Source of the DNA: Actinomycetes bacterium
GTDB lineage: Bacteria; Actinomycetota; CADDZG01; JAHWKV01
Assembly (NCBI GenBank): GCA_029263035.1
Contig: JAJCYF010000125.1
Coordinates: 1-13,713 of the forward strand
Length of the DNA stretch: 13,713 nt
Direction of reading: 5' to 3'
Of the stretch, positions 1 to 5,402 are shown one piece after another. Below the pieces are notes generated by a model. It made no database searches. It saw nothing but the letters and a program-made list of their open reading frames with translations, and was not told the origin of the DNA. A program made the translations under genes and the position numbers. Position 1 is the stretch's first letter; each line of letters starts with the position of its first letter.

Positions 1-1
1 C

Positions 2-85
2 CCCGACTTGCTGCGCCACCCCGAGATCCGCATGGAGATGGAGGGCCGCTACGCCGATCGCCTCGACTGGCTGCTGAGGTCATGA
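2..85 (+). CDS. recG: C-terminal end of ATP-dependent DNA helicase RecG (partial, probable)
   Basis: An open frame enters from the left edge and gives 27 residues ending in RLDWLLRS before a TGA. The stop overlaps the ATG of rsmD (ATGA at 82-85), so this is the tail of a translationally coupled upstream gene. recG directly before rsmD-coaD is a common actinobacterial order, and a short charged tail after a HP-E-I-R segment fits the RecG C-terminus. No helicase motif lies in the visible part, so the name rests mainly on gene order. RecG would remodel stalled replication forks and branched recombination intermediates. Confidence 0.5.
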   Translation, partial: PDLLRHPEIRMEMEGRYADRLDWLLRS

Positions 86-693
86 GGGTGATTGCCGGCA
101 GTGCCCGGGGGCGCAAATTGAAGTCGGTGGACGATCTGGGGGTGCGCCCAACCACGGACCGGCTGAAAGAGTCGCTGTTCTCCACGCTGGGCCCGGGCAT
201 CCGGGGCAAACGGGTCCTGGACCTGTACGCCGGGTCCGGCGGTCTGGGCATCGAGGCGCTGTCCCGGGGGGCCGAACACGTCACGTTCGTTGAGTCGGAT
301 CACGCTGCCGCGGCGATGATCGAGGCGAACCTGGCTGCCACCGGGCTAGGGGGCCCGGCTAAGGTCGTCCGTATCCGGGCGGAGCGGTTCGCCGAAGACT
401 CCCGCTTCGGCAGCAGGGCGCTGTTCGACGTGGTGCTGGCCGACCCGCCCTATGACACCGGCATCCCGGCCGGGGTCCTGGAGGCGCTGGCGGCCAACGG
501 GAGGCTGGTGCAGAACGCCATGGTGGTGGTGGAGGTCTCCTCCAGGCTGGAGCAGCTCGATCCGCCGGTGGGATACCGTTTGCTGGACGTCCGCAGATAC
601 GGGGACTCCCGGCTGCTGTACCTGGCGGTCGGGGAACCGCCCCCCGAGCACCCCGCGGAACCATCGATTCGGAGAGGAGACAACGTACCTTGA
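82..693 (+). CDS. rsmD: 16S rRNA (guanine(966)-N(2))-methyltransferase RsmD
   Basis: SAM-dependent methyltransferase that makes m2G966 in 16S rRNA during 30S assembly, acting in the cytoplasm. The N-terminus MRVIAGSARGRKL and the following VRPTTDRLKESLFS block are the family hallmark. The SAM-binding motif I is LDLYAGSGGLGIEAL, with D47 and the G51-S-G53 loop. The catalytic DPPY motif is at 121-124. At 203 residues it is slightly longer than usual (about 180-190), the excess being a Pro/Glu-rich tail after the Rossmann fold. The start is fixed by homology and by the ATGA overlap with the upstream gene. Its TGA overlaps the TTG start of coaD, so these genes are probably translated as a coupled unit. 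Confidence 0.95.
   Translation: MRVIAGSARGRKLKSVDDLGVRPTTDRLKESLFSTLGPGIRGKRVLDLYAGSGGLGIEALSRGAEHVTFVESDHAAAAMIEANLAATGLGGPAKVVRIRAERFAEDSRFGSRALFDVVLADPPYDTGIPAGVLEALAANGRLVQNAMVVVEVSSRLEQLDPPVGYRLLDVRRYGDSRLLYLAVGEPPPEHPAEPSIRRGDNVP
671..680 (+). promoter_or_regulatory. Shine-Dalgarno of coaD
   Basis: GGAGAGGAGA lies inside the 3' end of rsmD, 9 nt before the TTG at 690. It is a strong anti-SD match and decides the unusual TTG start of coaD. Confidence 0.7.
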
Positions 694-1178
694 CCGTAGC
701 CATCTGCCCGGGTTCGTTCGACCCGCCCACCAACGGCCACGTCGATGTCATCCAGCGGGCCGCCCGCCACTTTGAGCGGGTCGTGGTGTCGGTTTCGGTG
801 AACCCGGCCAAGACTCCGATGCTCACGCCGGAGGAGCGGGTGGCACTGCTGAGCGAGGTTCTGGGCCACATGGACAATGTTCAGGTCGAAGCCTACGAGG
901 GGCTGCTGGTGGACCTGGCCCGGGAGCGGGGAGCGGGGGTCATCGTCAAAGGTTTGAGGGCTCTTTCCGACGTGGAGCGTGAGATCCAGATGGCCCAGAT
1001 GAACGCCGGCCTGTACGAGGGGGTGGACACCTTCTTCGTCACCACCGATCCCCGCTGGAGTTTCGTCTCATCGAGCGGGGTCAAGGAGGTGGCAGCCTAC
1101 GGCGGCGATGTCAGCGCGCTGGTGCCGGATCCGGTCAACCGTTTGTTGGAGACACGGTACAAGGGCGGGAGCCGCTAG
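690..1178 (+). CDS. coaD: Phosphopantetheine adenylyltransferase (PPAT)
   Basis: Penultimate step of CoA synthesis: transfers AMP from ATP to 4'-phosphopantetheine, giving dephospho-CoA. The nucleotidyltransferase signature is intact: the N-terminus reads CPGSFDPPTNGH, with T14-N-G-H17 as the (T/H)xGH nucleotide-binding motif. The IVKGLRALSD segment corresponds to the family RGLR motif. SSSGVKE starting at S127 matches the C-terminal ISSTxVRE motif. Length (162 residues) is typical. The start is a TTG overlapping the rsmD stop (TTGA at 690-693). GGAGAGGAGA at 671-680 is a strong Shine-Dalgarno at suitable distance, supporting the TTG over any internal start. rsmD-coaD adjacency is widely conserved in bacteria. 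Confidence 0.96.
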   Translation: MTVAICPGSFDPPTNGHVDVIQRAARHFERVVVSVSVNPAKTPMLTPEERVALLSEVLGHMDNVQVEAYEGLLVDLARERGAGVIVKGLRALSDVEREIQMAQMNAGLYEGVDTFFVTTDPRWSFVSSSGVKEVAAYGGDVSALVPDPVNRLLETRYKGGSR

Positions 1179-1197
1179 CCCCAAGCGACTCCCGCCC
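1163..1197 (+). terminator. Hairpin over the coaD stop codon, probable terminator
   Basis: GGGCGGGAG at 1163-1171 pairs perfectly with CTCCCGCCC at 1189-1197. After one mismatch the stem continues with CGCT (1173-1176) against AGCG (1184-1187), leaving a 7-nt loop. The stem includes the last codons and stop of coaD. No T-run follows, so it would be a U-less terminator of the kind often proposed in high-GC actinobacteria. It could instead be a 3'-end stabiliser. It separates the recG-rsmD-coaD group from the sepIVA group. Confidence 0.55.
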
Positions 1198-1396
1198 CAA
1201 CCGTTCTCGTCGTCTCAGGCCCCCACCTGGTCAAAGAAGCCCTTTTACGGGTAATTCGTGCCAGGTCCGGGCCCAAGGCCGAGATCTTTCTAACGCTGGA
1301 TGGGATATTCCCTGGTTGTGGGGGGCTAAACCCATGAGCGAGAATTGAAGTGAGGGAAAACATGCGTTCTTCTGATGAAGGGTCTAGTCTGTAGCC
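1179..1396 (+). other. Non-coding gap between coaD and sepIVA
   Basis: This 218-bp stretch has more A/T than its neighbours and no convincing reading frame. The only frame of note is a 62-codon minus-strand one (1175-1363) with no recognisable motif and no ribosome site. The left edge holds the coaD hairpin and the right edge the sepIVA -10 box. It is best read as terminator plus promoter region. Confidence 0.6.
1385..1390 (+). promoter_or_regulatory. -10 box for leaderless sepIVA-like transcript
   Basis: TAGTCT fits the actinobacterial TANNNT -10 consensus and ends 6 nt before the ATG at 1397, which would place the transcription start at or next to the A of the start codon. No Shine-Dalgarno precedes the gene, as expected for a leaderless mRNA. 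No clear -35 is visible. The block TAG-N2-T-GTAGCC-start recurs before the gene at 4689. Confidence 0.5.
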
Positions 1397-1936
1397 ATGG
1401 GTCTTTTAGAAGATATCGACTCGGTGATAGCCGAAGTTCGCGAGGCTAAACCGGTACCTTTGTCGGCCTCGGCCATGATCAACAAGAAGACCCTGCTGGG
1501 CAAGCTGGAGCGCATTCGCCGCAACGCCCCCGACGAATTGCAGCAGGCACGCTACGTGATGCAGGACCGCGACGGCCTGATGAACGGCGCTCAACAGGAA
1601 ATAGAGCAATTGAGGGCCCAGGTGTACGCCGAACGGGACAAGCTGGTCTCACGCACCGAGATCGTCGCGGCTGCCAGCCGGGAAGCGGACAAGATCATTG
1701 AGGAGTCGCGCAAGCGAGCCCGCCAGATCCGGGTGGAGGCCGAGGACTATGTCGACGCCAAGCTGGCGGGGTTCGAGGTGGTTCTTCAAAAGACCCTGGG
1801 TGCGGTGACCAGGGGACGCGAGTCATTGCGGGGCCGGCTGGATGTGGCCGGGCGGGACGTGCCCACCGATGCCCCGGGCGAGCTCACCGACCCCCGGATC
1901 GACCTTCGCAGCACCGGCAGCATCAATCGCGTTTAG
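1397..1936 (+). CDS. sepIVA: SepIVA-like DivIVA-family coiled-coil protein (short form)
   Basis: Predicted cytoplasmic coiled-coil protein related to mycobacterial SepIVA (Rv2927c/MSMEG_2416), an essential DivIVA-domain factor acting at the septum and in cell-wall synthesis. From memory of that family, matching regions are the N-terminal MGLLEDIDSVIAEVREA, the DELQQARYVMQDRDGL block, the EIVAAASREADKIIEE helix and the near-C-terminal YVDAKLAGFEVVLQKTL segment followed by TRGRESLRG. Location is supportive: in mycobacteria the gene also lies just before the DUF177 gene and rnc. At 179 residues it is clearly shorter than the roughly 245 of the mycobacterial protein; what is missing is the middle stretch of repeated EA-rich coiled coil. 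The tail after about residue 150 is polar and probably disordered. Some pipelines would call it ATP synthase subunit B-like or DivIVA; F-ATPase is unlikely because no membrane anchor is present. Confidence 0.75.
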   Translation: MGLLEDIDSVIAEVREAKPVPLSASAMINKKTLLGKLERIRRNAPDELQQARYVMQDRDGLMNGAQQEIEQLRAQVYAERDKLVSRTEIVAAASREADKIIEESRKRARQIRVEAEDYVDAKLAGFEVVLQKTLGAVTRGRESLRGRLDVAGRDVPTDAPGELTDPRIDLRSTGSINRV

Positions 1937-1973
1937 TCTAGAAGCGTCCCGGAAGTCATCCGGAGCCCAAATC

Positions 1974-2002
1974 GGCGCGTCTTTGATAACCTAGGACGCG
2001 CC
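1974..2002 (+). promoter_or_regulatory. 8-bp inverted repeat enclosing a -10-like box before yceD
   Basis: GGCGCGTC (1974-1981) and GACGCGCC (1995-2002) are perfect complements with a 13-nt spacer. The spacer contains TAACCT (1987-1992), a TANNNT -10 candidate that would start transcription near 1999, about 24 nt before the yceD ATG. The structure could be an operator around a promoter, or a terminator for sepIVA without a T-run. A minor 5-bp hairpin (CCGGA 1949-1953, TCCGG 1959-1963) lies just upstream. Confidence 0.4.
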
Positions 2003-2022
2003 CTCCCCAAGGCGGCCTACGC

Positions 2023-2565
2023 ATGCACTGGTTGCAAATTGATGTTTCTGACCTGGCCGGAAGGTATGACGCCACCCGGGAGATTGAATCTTCGGGGCCC
2101 GTCGAAGGCTTCCGCAGCGGTCTCGGGTGGATCGAGGACGGCGACTCGGTCCACGTCAAGCTGCGGCTGAGAAACGTCAACGACGGGATTGAAGCAGCCG
2201 GAGAGGTCTGGGGGAGGCTGCACCTGAGCTGTTCCAGGTGCCTGGTTGAGTACGAACAGGATTTTCGGCTGGACGTGGATGAGAAGTTCTACTTCGAACC
2301 CACAATCGCCGACCTGAAGGAAGGTTACGAGGTGCGGGACCAGGTCGTGGACCTGGAGCCGATGCTGCGGGACGTAATAGTCCTCAGCATCCCGATGAGG
2401 CCCGTTCATGCTGAGGATTGCAAGGGTTTGTGCCCGGTGTGTGGCGCCGACCTGAATGTCTCGGACTGCAAGCACGCCGAGCAACAAATTGATGCTCGGT
2501 GGGCACCGCTGCAGGGCCTGATGGCATCGCAGTCGGGTGGAGATGACGAAGAAGTGGAGAAATAG
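2023..2565 (+). CDS. yceD: YceD/DUF177 family protein (23S rRNA accumulation protein)
   Basis: DUF177 protein, whose E. coli and plant homologues are needed for normal 23S rRNA processing or accumulation; the gene almost always precedes rpmF. The visible zinc-ribbon-like cysteines are C70 and C73 in LSCSRCL, then C133, C137 and C140 in CKGLCPVCGADLN, with a further C-K-H near the end. The LSCSRCL motif followed by an acidic strand (DFRLDVDEKFYFEP) and the GLCPxCGxDLN motif define the family. Length 180 residues is normal. Start: ATG at 2023, preceded only by a weak AAGGCGG. Its TAG is immediately followed by the rpmF ATG, so the two are surely co-translated. Confidence 0.93.
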   Translation: MHWLQIDVSDLAGRYDATREIESSGPVEGFRSGLGWIEDGDSVHVKLRLRNVNDGIEAAGEVWGRLHLSCSRCLVEYEQDFRLDVDEKFYFEPTIADLKEGYEVRDQVVDLEPMLRDVIVLSIPMRPVHAEDCKGLCPVCGADLNVSDCKHAEQQIDARWAPLQGLMASQSGGDDEEVEK

Positions 2566-2742
2566 ATGCCCGTACCAAAGCGAAAGAAGTCCCGCTCAAC
2601 CACCCGGCACCGCAAGTCACAGTGGAAGCTGTACGTGCCGGGCAAGTCCACGTGTCCGCAATGCCACGCGCCCAAGGCCTCACACCGGGTGTGCGGCAAG
2701 TGCGGTTACTACGATGGACGTGAGGTAGTCGAAGTCGACTAA
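2566..2742 (+). CDS. rpmF: 50S ribosomal protein L32
   Basis: Complete 58-residue reading frame beginning MPVPKRKKSRSTTRHRKS, the invariant L32 start. Four zinc ligands are present, C30-x2-C33 and C43-x2-C46 (STCPQC and RVCGKC), so this is the zinc-binding (C+) form rather than the zinc-independent paralogue. The C-terminus GYYDGREVVEVD is also typical. The ATG directly abuts the yceD stop; GGAG at 2556-2559, inside yceD, serves as ribosome site. rnc begins three bases after the TAA. The yceD-rpmF pair is one of the most conserved bacterial gene pairs. Confidence 0.98.
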   Translation: MPVPKRKKSRSTTRHRKSQWKLYVPGKSTCPQCHAPKASHRVCGKCGYYDGREVVEVD

Positions 2743-2745
2743 TCC

Positions 2746-3639
2746 TTGAGCGCACCGGCGATGGATCCCGCGGAGCAAGCTGGACCCGTCGCGGCTGCAC
2801 TGCTGGAACGGCTGGGCATCGCCTCGGCCGAATCCCCCCTCCTGGAAGTCGCGCTGGCGCACCGTTCCTTCGCGTTTGAGCGCAAGGGCGCGCCCAACAA
2901 CGAGCGGCTCGAGTTCCTGGGAGACGCGGTCCTGGGCCTGGTCATCACGAACCTGATCTTCCGTTCCTTTCCCGAGCTGGCCGAGGGAGACCTGGCCAAA
3001 TTGAGGTCCAGCACCGTGAACATGGCGGTTCTTGCGGATGCCGCCCGTTCGGTCGGTCTGGGCGACGAGCTGCTCCTGGGCAAAGGGGAGGAGCTTTCCG
3101 GGGGCCGCGACAAGGACTCGATTCTGGCGGACGCTTTTGAGGCGGTTCTGGGTGCTCTCTACCTGGATTGTGGTCTTGAGCAGACCGCCCCGGTCATCGA
3201 GCGGCTGTTCTCTGCCCACATCCACGAGCTGGTGGACCAGGGTGTGGTGCGTGACTTCAAGACCAGCCTGCAGGAGCAGTCGGTGCAGCAGGTGGGCGCC
3301 ATGCCCGAGTACCGTGTCTCCTCAACCGGACCGGATCACGACAAACGGTTCGAGGCCGACGTCTACCTGAACGGCGGATTCATGGGAACCGGGACCGGGC
3401 GTTCGAAAAAGCAGGCAGAGCAGGCCGCCGCCAAGGAGGCGCTCGCCGGGCTGGCAGAACTGGCCGCGCCGGGCGATGCCGGAACTCCCGGAAGTAGAGG
3501 TAATCCGCCGGGACCTGCTGAAGGAGGTGGTCGGCCGCACGATCGCGCGGGCCGAGGTCCGGGACGTCCCGAATGCCCCGCGGGTAATCCGCCGTCACGC
3601 CGGCCCTCCCGAGTTCGCCGGGCCGCTGTCCGGCCGTAG
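2746..3639 (+). CDS. rnc: Ribonuclease III
   Basis: Double-strand-specific endoribonuclease that processes rRNA precursors and structured mRNAs. The RNase III signature ERLEFLGDAVLG carries catalytic E56 and D60; the second catalytic pair D129 and E132 lies in ILADAFEAVLGALYLD. A dsRNA-binding domain follows at about 166-240, from DFKTSLQEQ to SKKQAEQAAAKEAL. The frame opens with TTG at 2746, three bases after rpmF; ATG at 2761 (residue 6) is an equally possible start, and neither has a clear Shine-Dalgarno. The family fold is finished by about residue 240, yet the frame runs on to 297 residues and overlaps mutM by 164 nt. The tail is Gly/Pro/Arg-rich and looks like the out-of-frame shadow of mutM. 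It may be a genuine read-through tail or reflect a one-base error: frame 0 would stop at TAG 3495-3497. Confidence 0.93.
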   Translation: MSAPAMDPAEQAGPVAAALLERLGIASAESPLLEVALAHRSFAFERKGAPNNERLEFLGDAVLGLVITNLIFRSFPELAEGDLAKLRSSTVNMAVLADAARSVGLGDELLLGKGEELSGGRDKDSILADAFEAVLGALYLDCGLEQTAPVIERLFSAHIHELVDQGVVRDFKTSLQEQSVQQVGAMPEYRVSSTGPDHDKRFEADVYLNGGFMGTGTGRSKKQAEQAAAKEALAGLAELAAPGDAGTPGSRGNPPGPAEGGGRPHDRAGRGPGRPECPAGNPPSRRPSRVRRAAVRP

Positions 3640-4321
3640 GATCGACCGGCTGGATCGCCGGGGAAAATACCTTCTGTTCCGCCTGGACGATCACATGGTG
3701 CTCGTTGCCCACCTGGGGATGTCGGGCCAGCTCATCCTGAGCGACTCCGCCCGTCCGTTCGCTGGGCACACCCACGTGGTGCTGCACTTCTCCGGTGGGG
3801 GCCAGCTCCGCTACGTTGATCCCCGGACCTTCGGCGAGATGTTTGTTACCGAGGAGAGCGATCTGGGTGAGATCCCCGAGCTGGCCCGGCTGGGCAGGGA
3901 CCCGCTTGCCGGCGAGGTGCCCGTCGACTATCTGGCGTCCACTTTCGCCCGGCGCAAGACCCGGATCAAGCCGCTGCTGATGGACCAGACCTTCATCTGC
4001 GGGCTGGGCAACATCTACTCCGACGAGGTGTTGTTCCTGGCGGGGGTCCGCCACGACCGGCCGACCCCGGCGGTCACCCCGGCGGAGACCAGGCTGCTCC
4101 ACGACGCCATACCGATGGTGCTGCGGGAGTCCATCCAGAGCCGGGGCTCCTCCATTGCCGACGAGCAGTACCGGGACCTCTACGGCGAGGTGGGCGGCTA
4201 CCAGAACCGGCTCCGGGTCTACGGCCGGGAGGCTCAACCCTGCCTGCGCTGTGGGACTCCAATCGAGCGCGCCCGCTGGAGCAACCGTTCGACCTTCTAC
4301 TGCCCGAGGTGCCAGTCATGA
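3476..4321 (+). CDS. mutM: Formamidopyrimidine-DNA glycosylase (Fpg/MutM)
   Basis: Bifunctional DNA glycosylase/AP lyase that removes 8-oxoguanine and formamidopyrimidines. The N-terminus MPELPEVEVIRRDL is invariant and fixes the start, because the proline exposed after Met removal is the nucleophile and the next Glu is catalytic. K64 in RRGKYLLFRL matches the catalytic beta-hairpin lysine. GLGNIYSDEVLF is the helix-two-turn-helix motif. The C-terminal zinc finger has C256, C259, C276 and C279, with R271 of RSTFYCPRCQ contacting DNA. Length 281 is typical. The gene begins inside the 3' part of the rnc frame, and its TGA overlaps the following ATG (ATGA 4318-4321). rnc-mutM adjacency is normal in actinobacteria. 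Confidence 0.97.
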   Translation: MPELPEVEVIRRDLLKEVVGRTIARAEVRDVPNAPRVIRRHAGPPEFAGPLSGRRIDRLDRRGKYLLFRLDDHMVLVAHLGMSGQLILSDSARPFAGHTHVVLHFSGGGQLRYVDPRTFGEMFVTEESDLGEIPELARLGRDPLAGEVPVDYLASTFARRKTRIKPLLMDQTFICGLGNIYSDEVLFLAGVRHDRPTPAVTPAETRLLHDAIPMVLRESIQSRGSSIADEQYRDLYGEVGGYQNRLRVYGREAQPCLRCGTPIERARWSNRSTFYCPRCQS

Positions 4322-4665
4322 GGACGGTCGACGAGTTCATCCGGGACAAGGTGCGCCCCGAGCTGCTCGACGTGGCGGCGCTGGTACGCAGCCTGATGGC
4401 CGAGGGCGCCCCGAACGCCAGGGAGATGATGAGCCACGGACTGCCGATGTGGATCGACCGGTCGACCCTGGCCTGGATCAGTCCCACCAAGAACGACATC
4501 ACCTTCTCGTTTGCCTTCGGAGTCGATTTTGAGGACAGGTTCGGATTACTCAAGGGTGAGGCCAAGAACGCAAGGTTCGTCAAGATCCGTTCGGTCGATC
4601 TGGCCGATCTGCAGGCGTTGCGGTACTACATCGATCAGGCCGTGCAACGCGATACGAGATGGTAG
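4318..4665 (+). CDS. DUF1801 (YdhG-like) domain protein
   Basis: Small soluble protein of 115 residues. MRTVDEFIRDKVRPELLDVAALVRSLM followed by a M-x-S-H-G-L-P-M-W turn resembles the DUF1801/YdhG fold, in which an EhI-rich helix is followed by S-x-G-x-P. The later segments ITFSFAFGVDFED and RFVKIRSVDLADLQALRYYIDQAV agree with the rest of the domain. The biochemical role of the family is not established. Start: ATG at 4318 overlapping the mutM stop, with GAGG at 4306-4309 as ribosome site; a GTG at 4309 would add three residues but sits on the Shine-Dalgarno itself. It is probably translated with mutM. I see no basis for a specific function. Confidence 0.75.
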   Translation: MRTVDEFIRDKVRPELLDVAALVRSLMAEGAPNAREMMSHGLPMWIDRSTLAWISPTKNDITFSFAFGVDFEDRFGLLKGEAKNARFVKIRSVDLADLQALRYYIDQAVQRDTRW

Positions 4666-4676
4666 CTGCGTTCGGC

Positions 4677-4682
4677 TAGGGT
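4677..4682 (+). promoter_or_regulatory. -10 box for leaderless hydrolase transcript
   Basis: TAGGGT fits TANNNT and ends 6 nt before the GTG at 4689. The next six bases, GTAGCC, are identical to those between the -10 and start codon of the gene at 1397. This suggests a second, internal transcription start within the run. No -35 is evident and no Shine-Dalgarno lies before the GTG. Confidence 0.42.
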
Positions 4683-4688
4683 GTAGCC

Positions 4689-5402
4689 GTGACTACGACC
4701 CGCAGCGTGATGCTGGATGCCGGAGACCTGCAGGTTCCCGCGGAGGTGGACGGCCCGGAGGACAGCGGCAAGGTCCATTTCCTTTTGACCCACGGAGCAG
4801 GGGGGGACCGCAACACCGCCGGGCTCAAGGCTTTGGCCCTGGGGCTGGCCGAGCACGGATACCTCGTCGTTCGTCCGGACCTGCCGTACCGGGCGGCGGG
4901 GAGGTCCACCCCGCCTCTTGCGGAAAAGAGCGTGCCCGGCTTCAACAACATTTTTGCGAGCGCCAGGGAGCAGTTCGGTCCCGATGCGCCCTGGGTCGTC
5001 GGTGGCCGCTCCTACGGCGGACGGGTGGCGTCCATGGCGGTGGCCGAGGGGCTGGACGCTGCGGGGCTGCTGCTGTACTCCTACCCTCTACACCGGCCGG
5101 GCAACTCGTCCGAGCCGCGGGTGGCGCACTGGCCGCAGATCCTTGTTCCTTCGTTGTTCCTGGAGGGCACCCACGACCCGTTCTGCGACCTGGAGGTGTT
5201 CAACCGCCACCTGCTGGAGCTCGGCATCAAGGCCCGGGTGCATGTAGTCGAAGGCGGAGACCACAGCCTTCGGGTGGCCAAGGTCAACTCGCCGGATGGC
5301 AATGCGAGGTCGGAGGGCTCAGTCGTCGCCAGCCTCGGACCGGTGATTGAGGACTGGGTCGAGGCTCTGGTCAGGCCGGAGCGCTCGGAGGAGGCTCTTT
5401 AG
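4689..5402 (+). CDS. Alpha/beta hydrolase of the KANL3/Tex30 type
   Basis: Alpha/beta-hydrolase fold protein of 237 residues with an apparently complete catalytic triad: nucleophile S108 in GGRSYGGRVAS, acid D163 in LEGTHDPFCD and H192 in EGGDHSL. The oxyanion-hole strand is FLLTHGAGGDRNT near the N-terminus. The pattern LLTHGAG ... GGRSYGGR ... SYPLHRPG ... GTHDPF ... GGDHSL is that of the KANL3/Tex30 group (dienelactone-hydrolase-like), whose bacterial substrates are generally unknown. No signal peptide or membrane segment, so cytosolic. GTG start chosen from the -10 box 6 nt upstream and the absence of a ribosome site. It lies 23 nt after the DUF1801 gene and meets the phosphoglycerate mutase tail to tail, their stops sharing TTAG at 5399-5402. 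Confidence 0.85.
   Translation: MTTTRSVMLDAGDLQVPAEVDGPEDSGKVHFLLTHGAGGDRNTAGLKALALGLAEHGYLVVRPDLPYRAAGRSTPPLAEKSVPGFNNIFASAREQFGPDAPWVVGGRSYGGRVASMAVAEGLDAAGLLLYSYPLHRPGNSSEPRVAHWPQILVPSLFLEGTHDPFCDLEVFNRHLLELGIKARVHVVEGGDHSLRVAKVNSPDGNARSEGSVVASLGPVIEDWVEALVRPERSEEAL

Noticed and set aside
1175..1363. 62-codon minus-strand frame in the coaD-sepIVA gap
   Set aside because: There is no ribosome site, no -10 at leaderless distance that I could see, and no recognisable motif; it overlaps the coaD hairpin.
1397..1936. F-ATPase subunit B for the coiled-coil gene
   Set aside because: No N-terminal membrane helix and no atp neighbours; position and conserved blocks favour a SepIVA/DivIVA-like protein.
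3380..4237. 285-codon minus-strand frame
   Set aside because: It is antisense to mutM, whose catalytic and zinc residues are all present.
4511..5350. 279-codon plus-strand frame
   Set aside because: It is out of frame with the hydrolase and DUF1801 genes, has no motif, and is full of Arg/Gly/Pro as expected of shadow frames.
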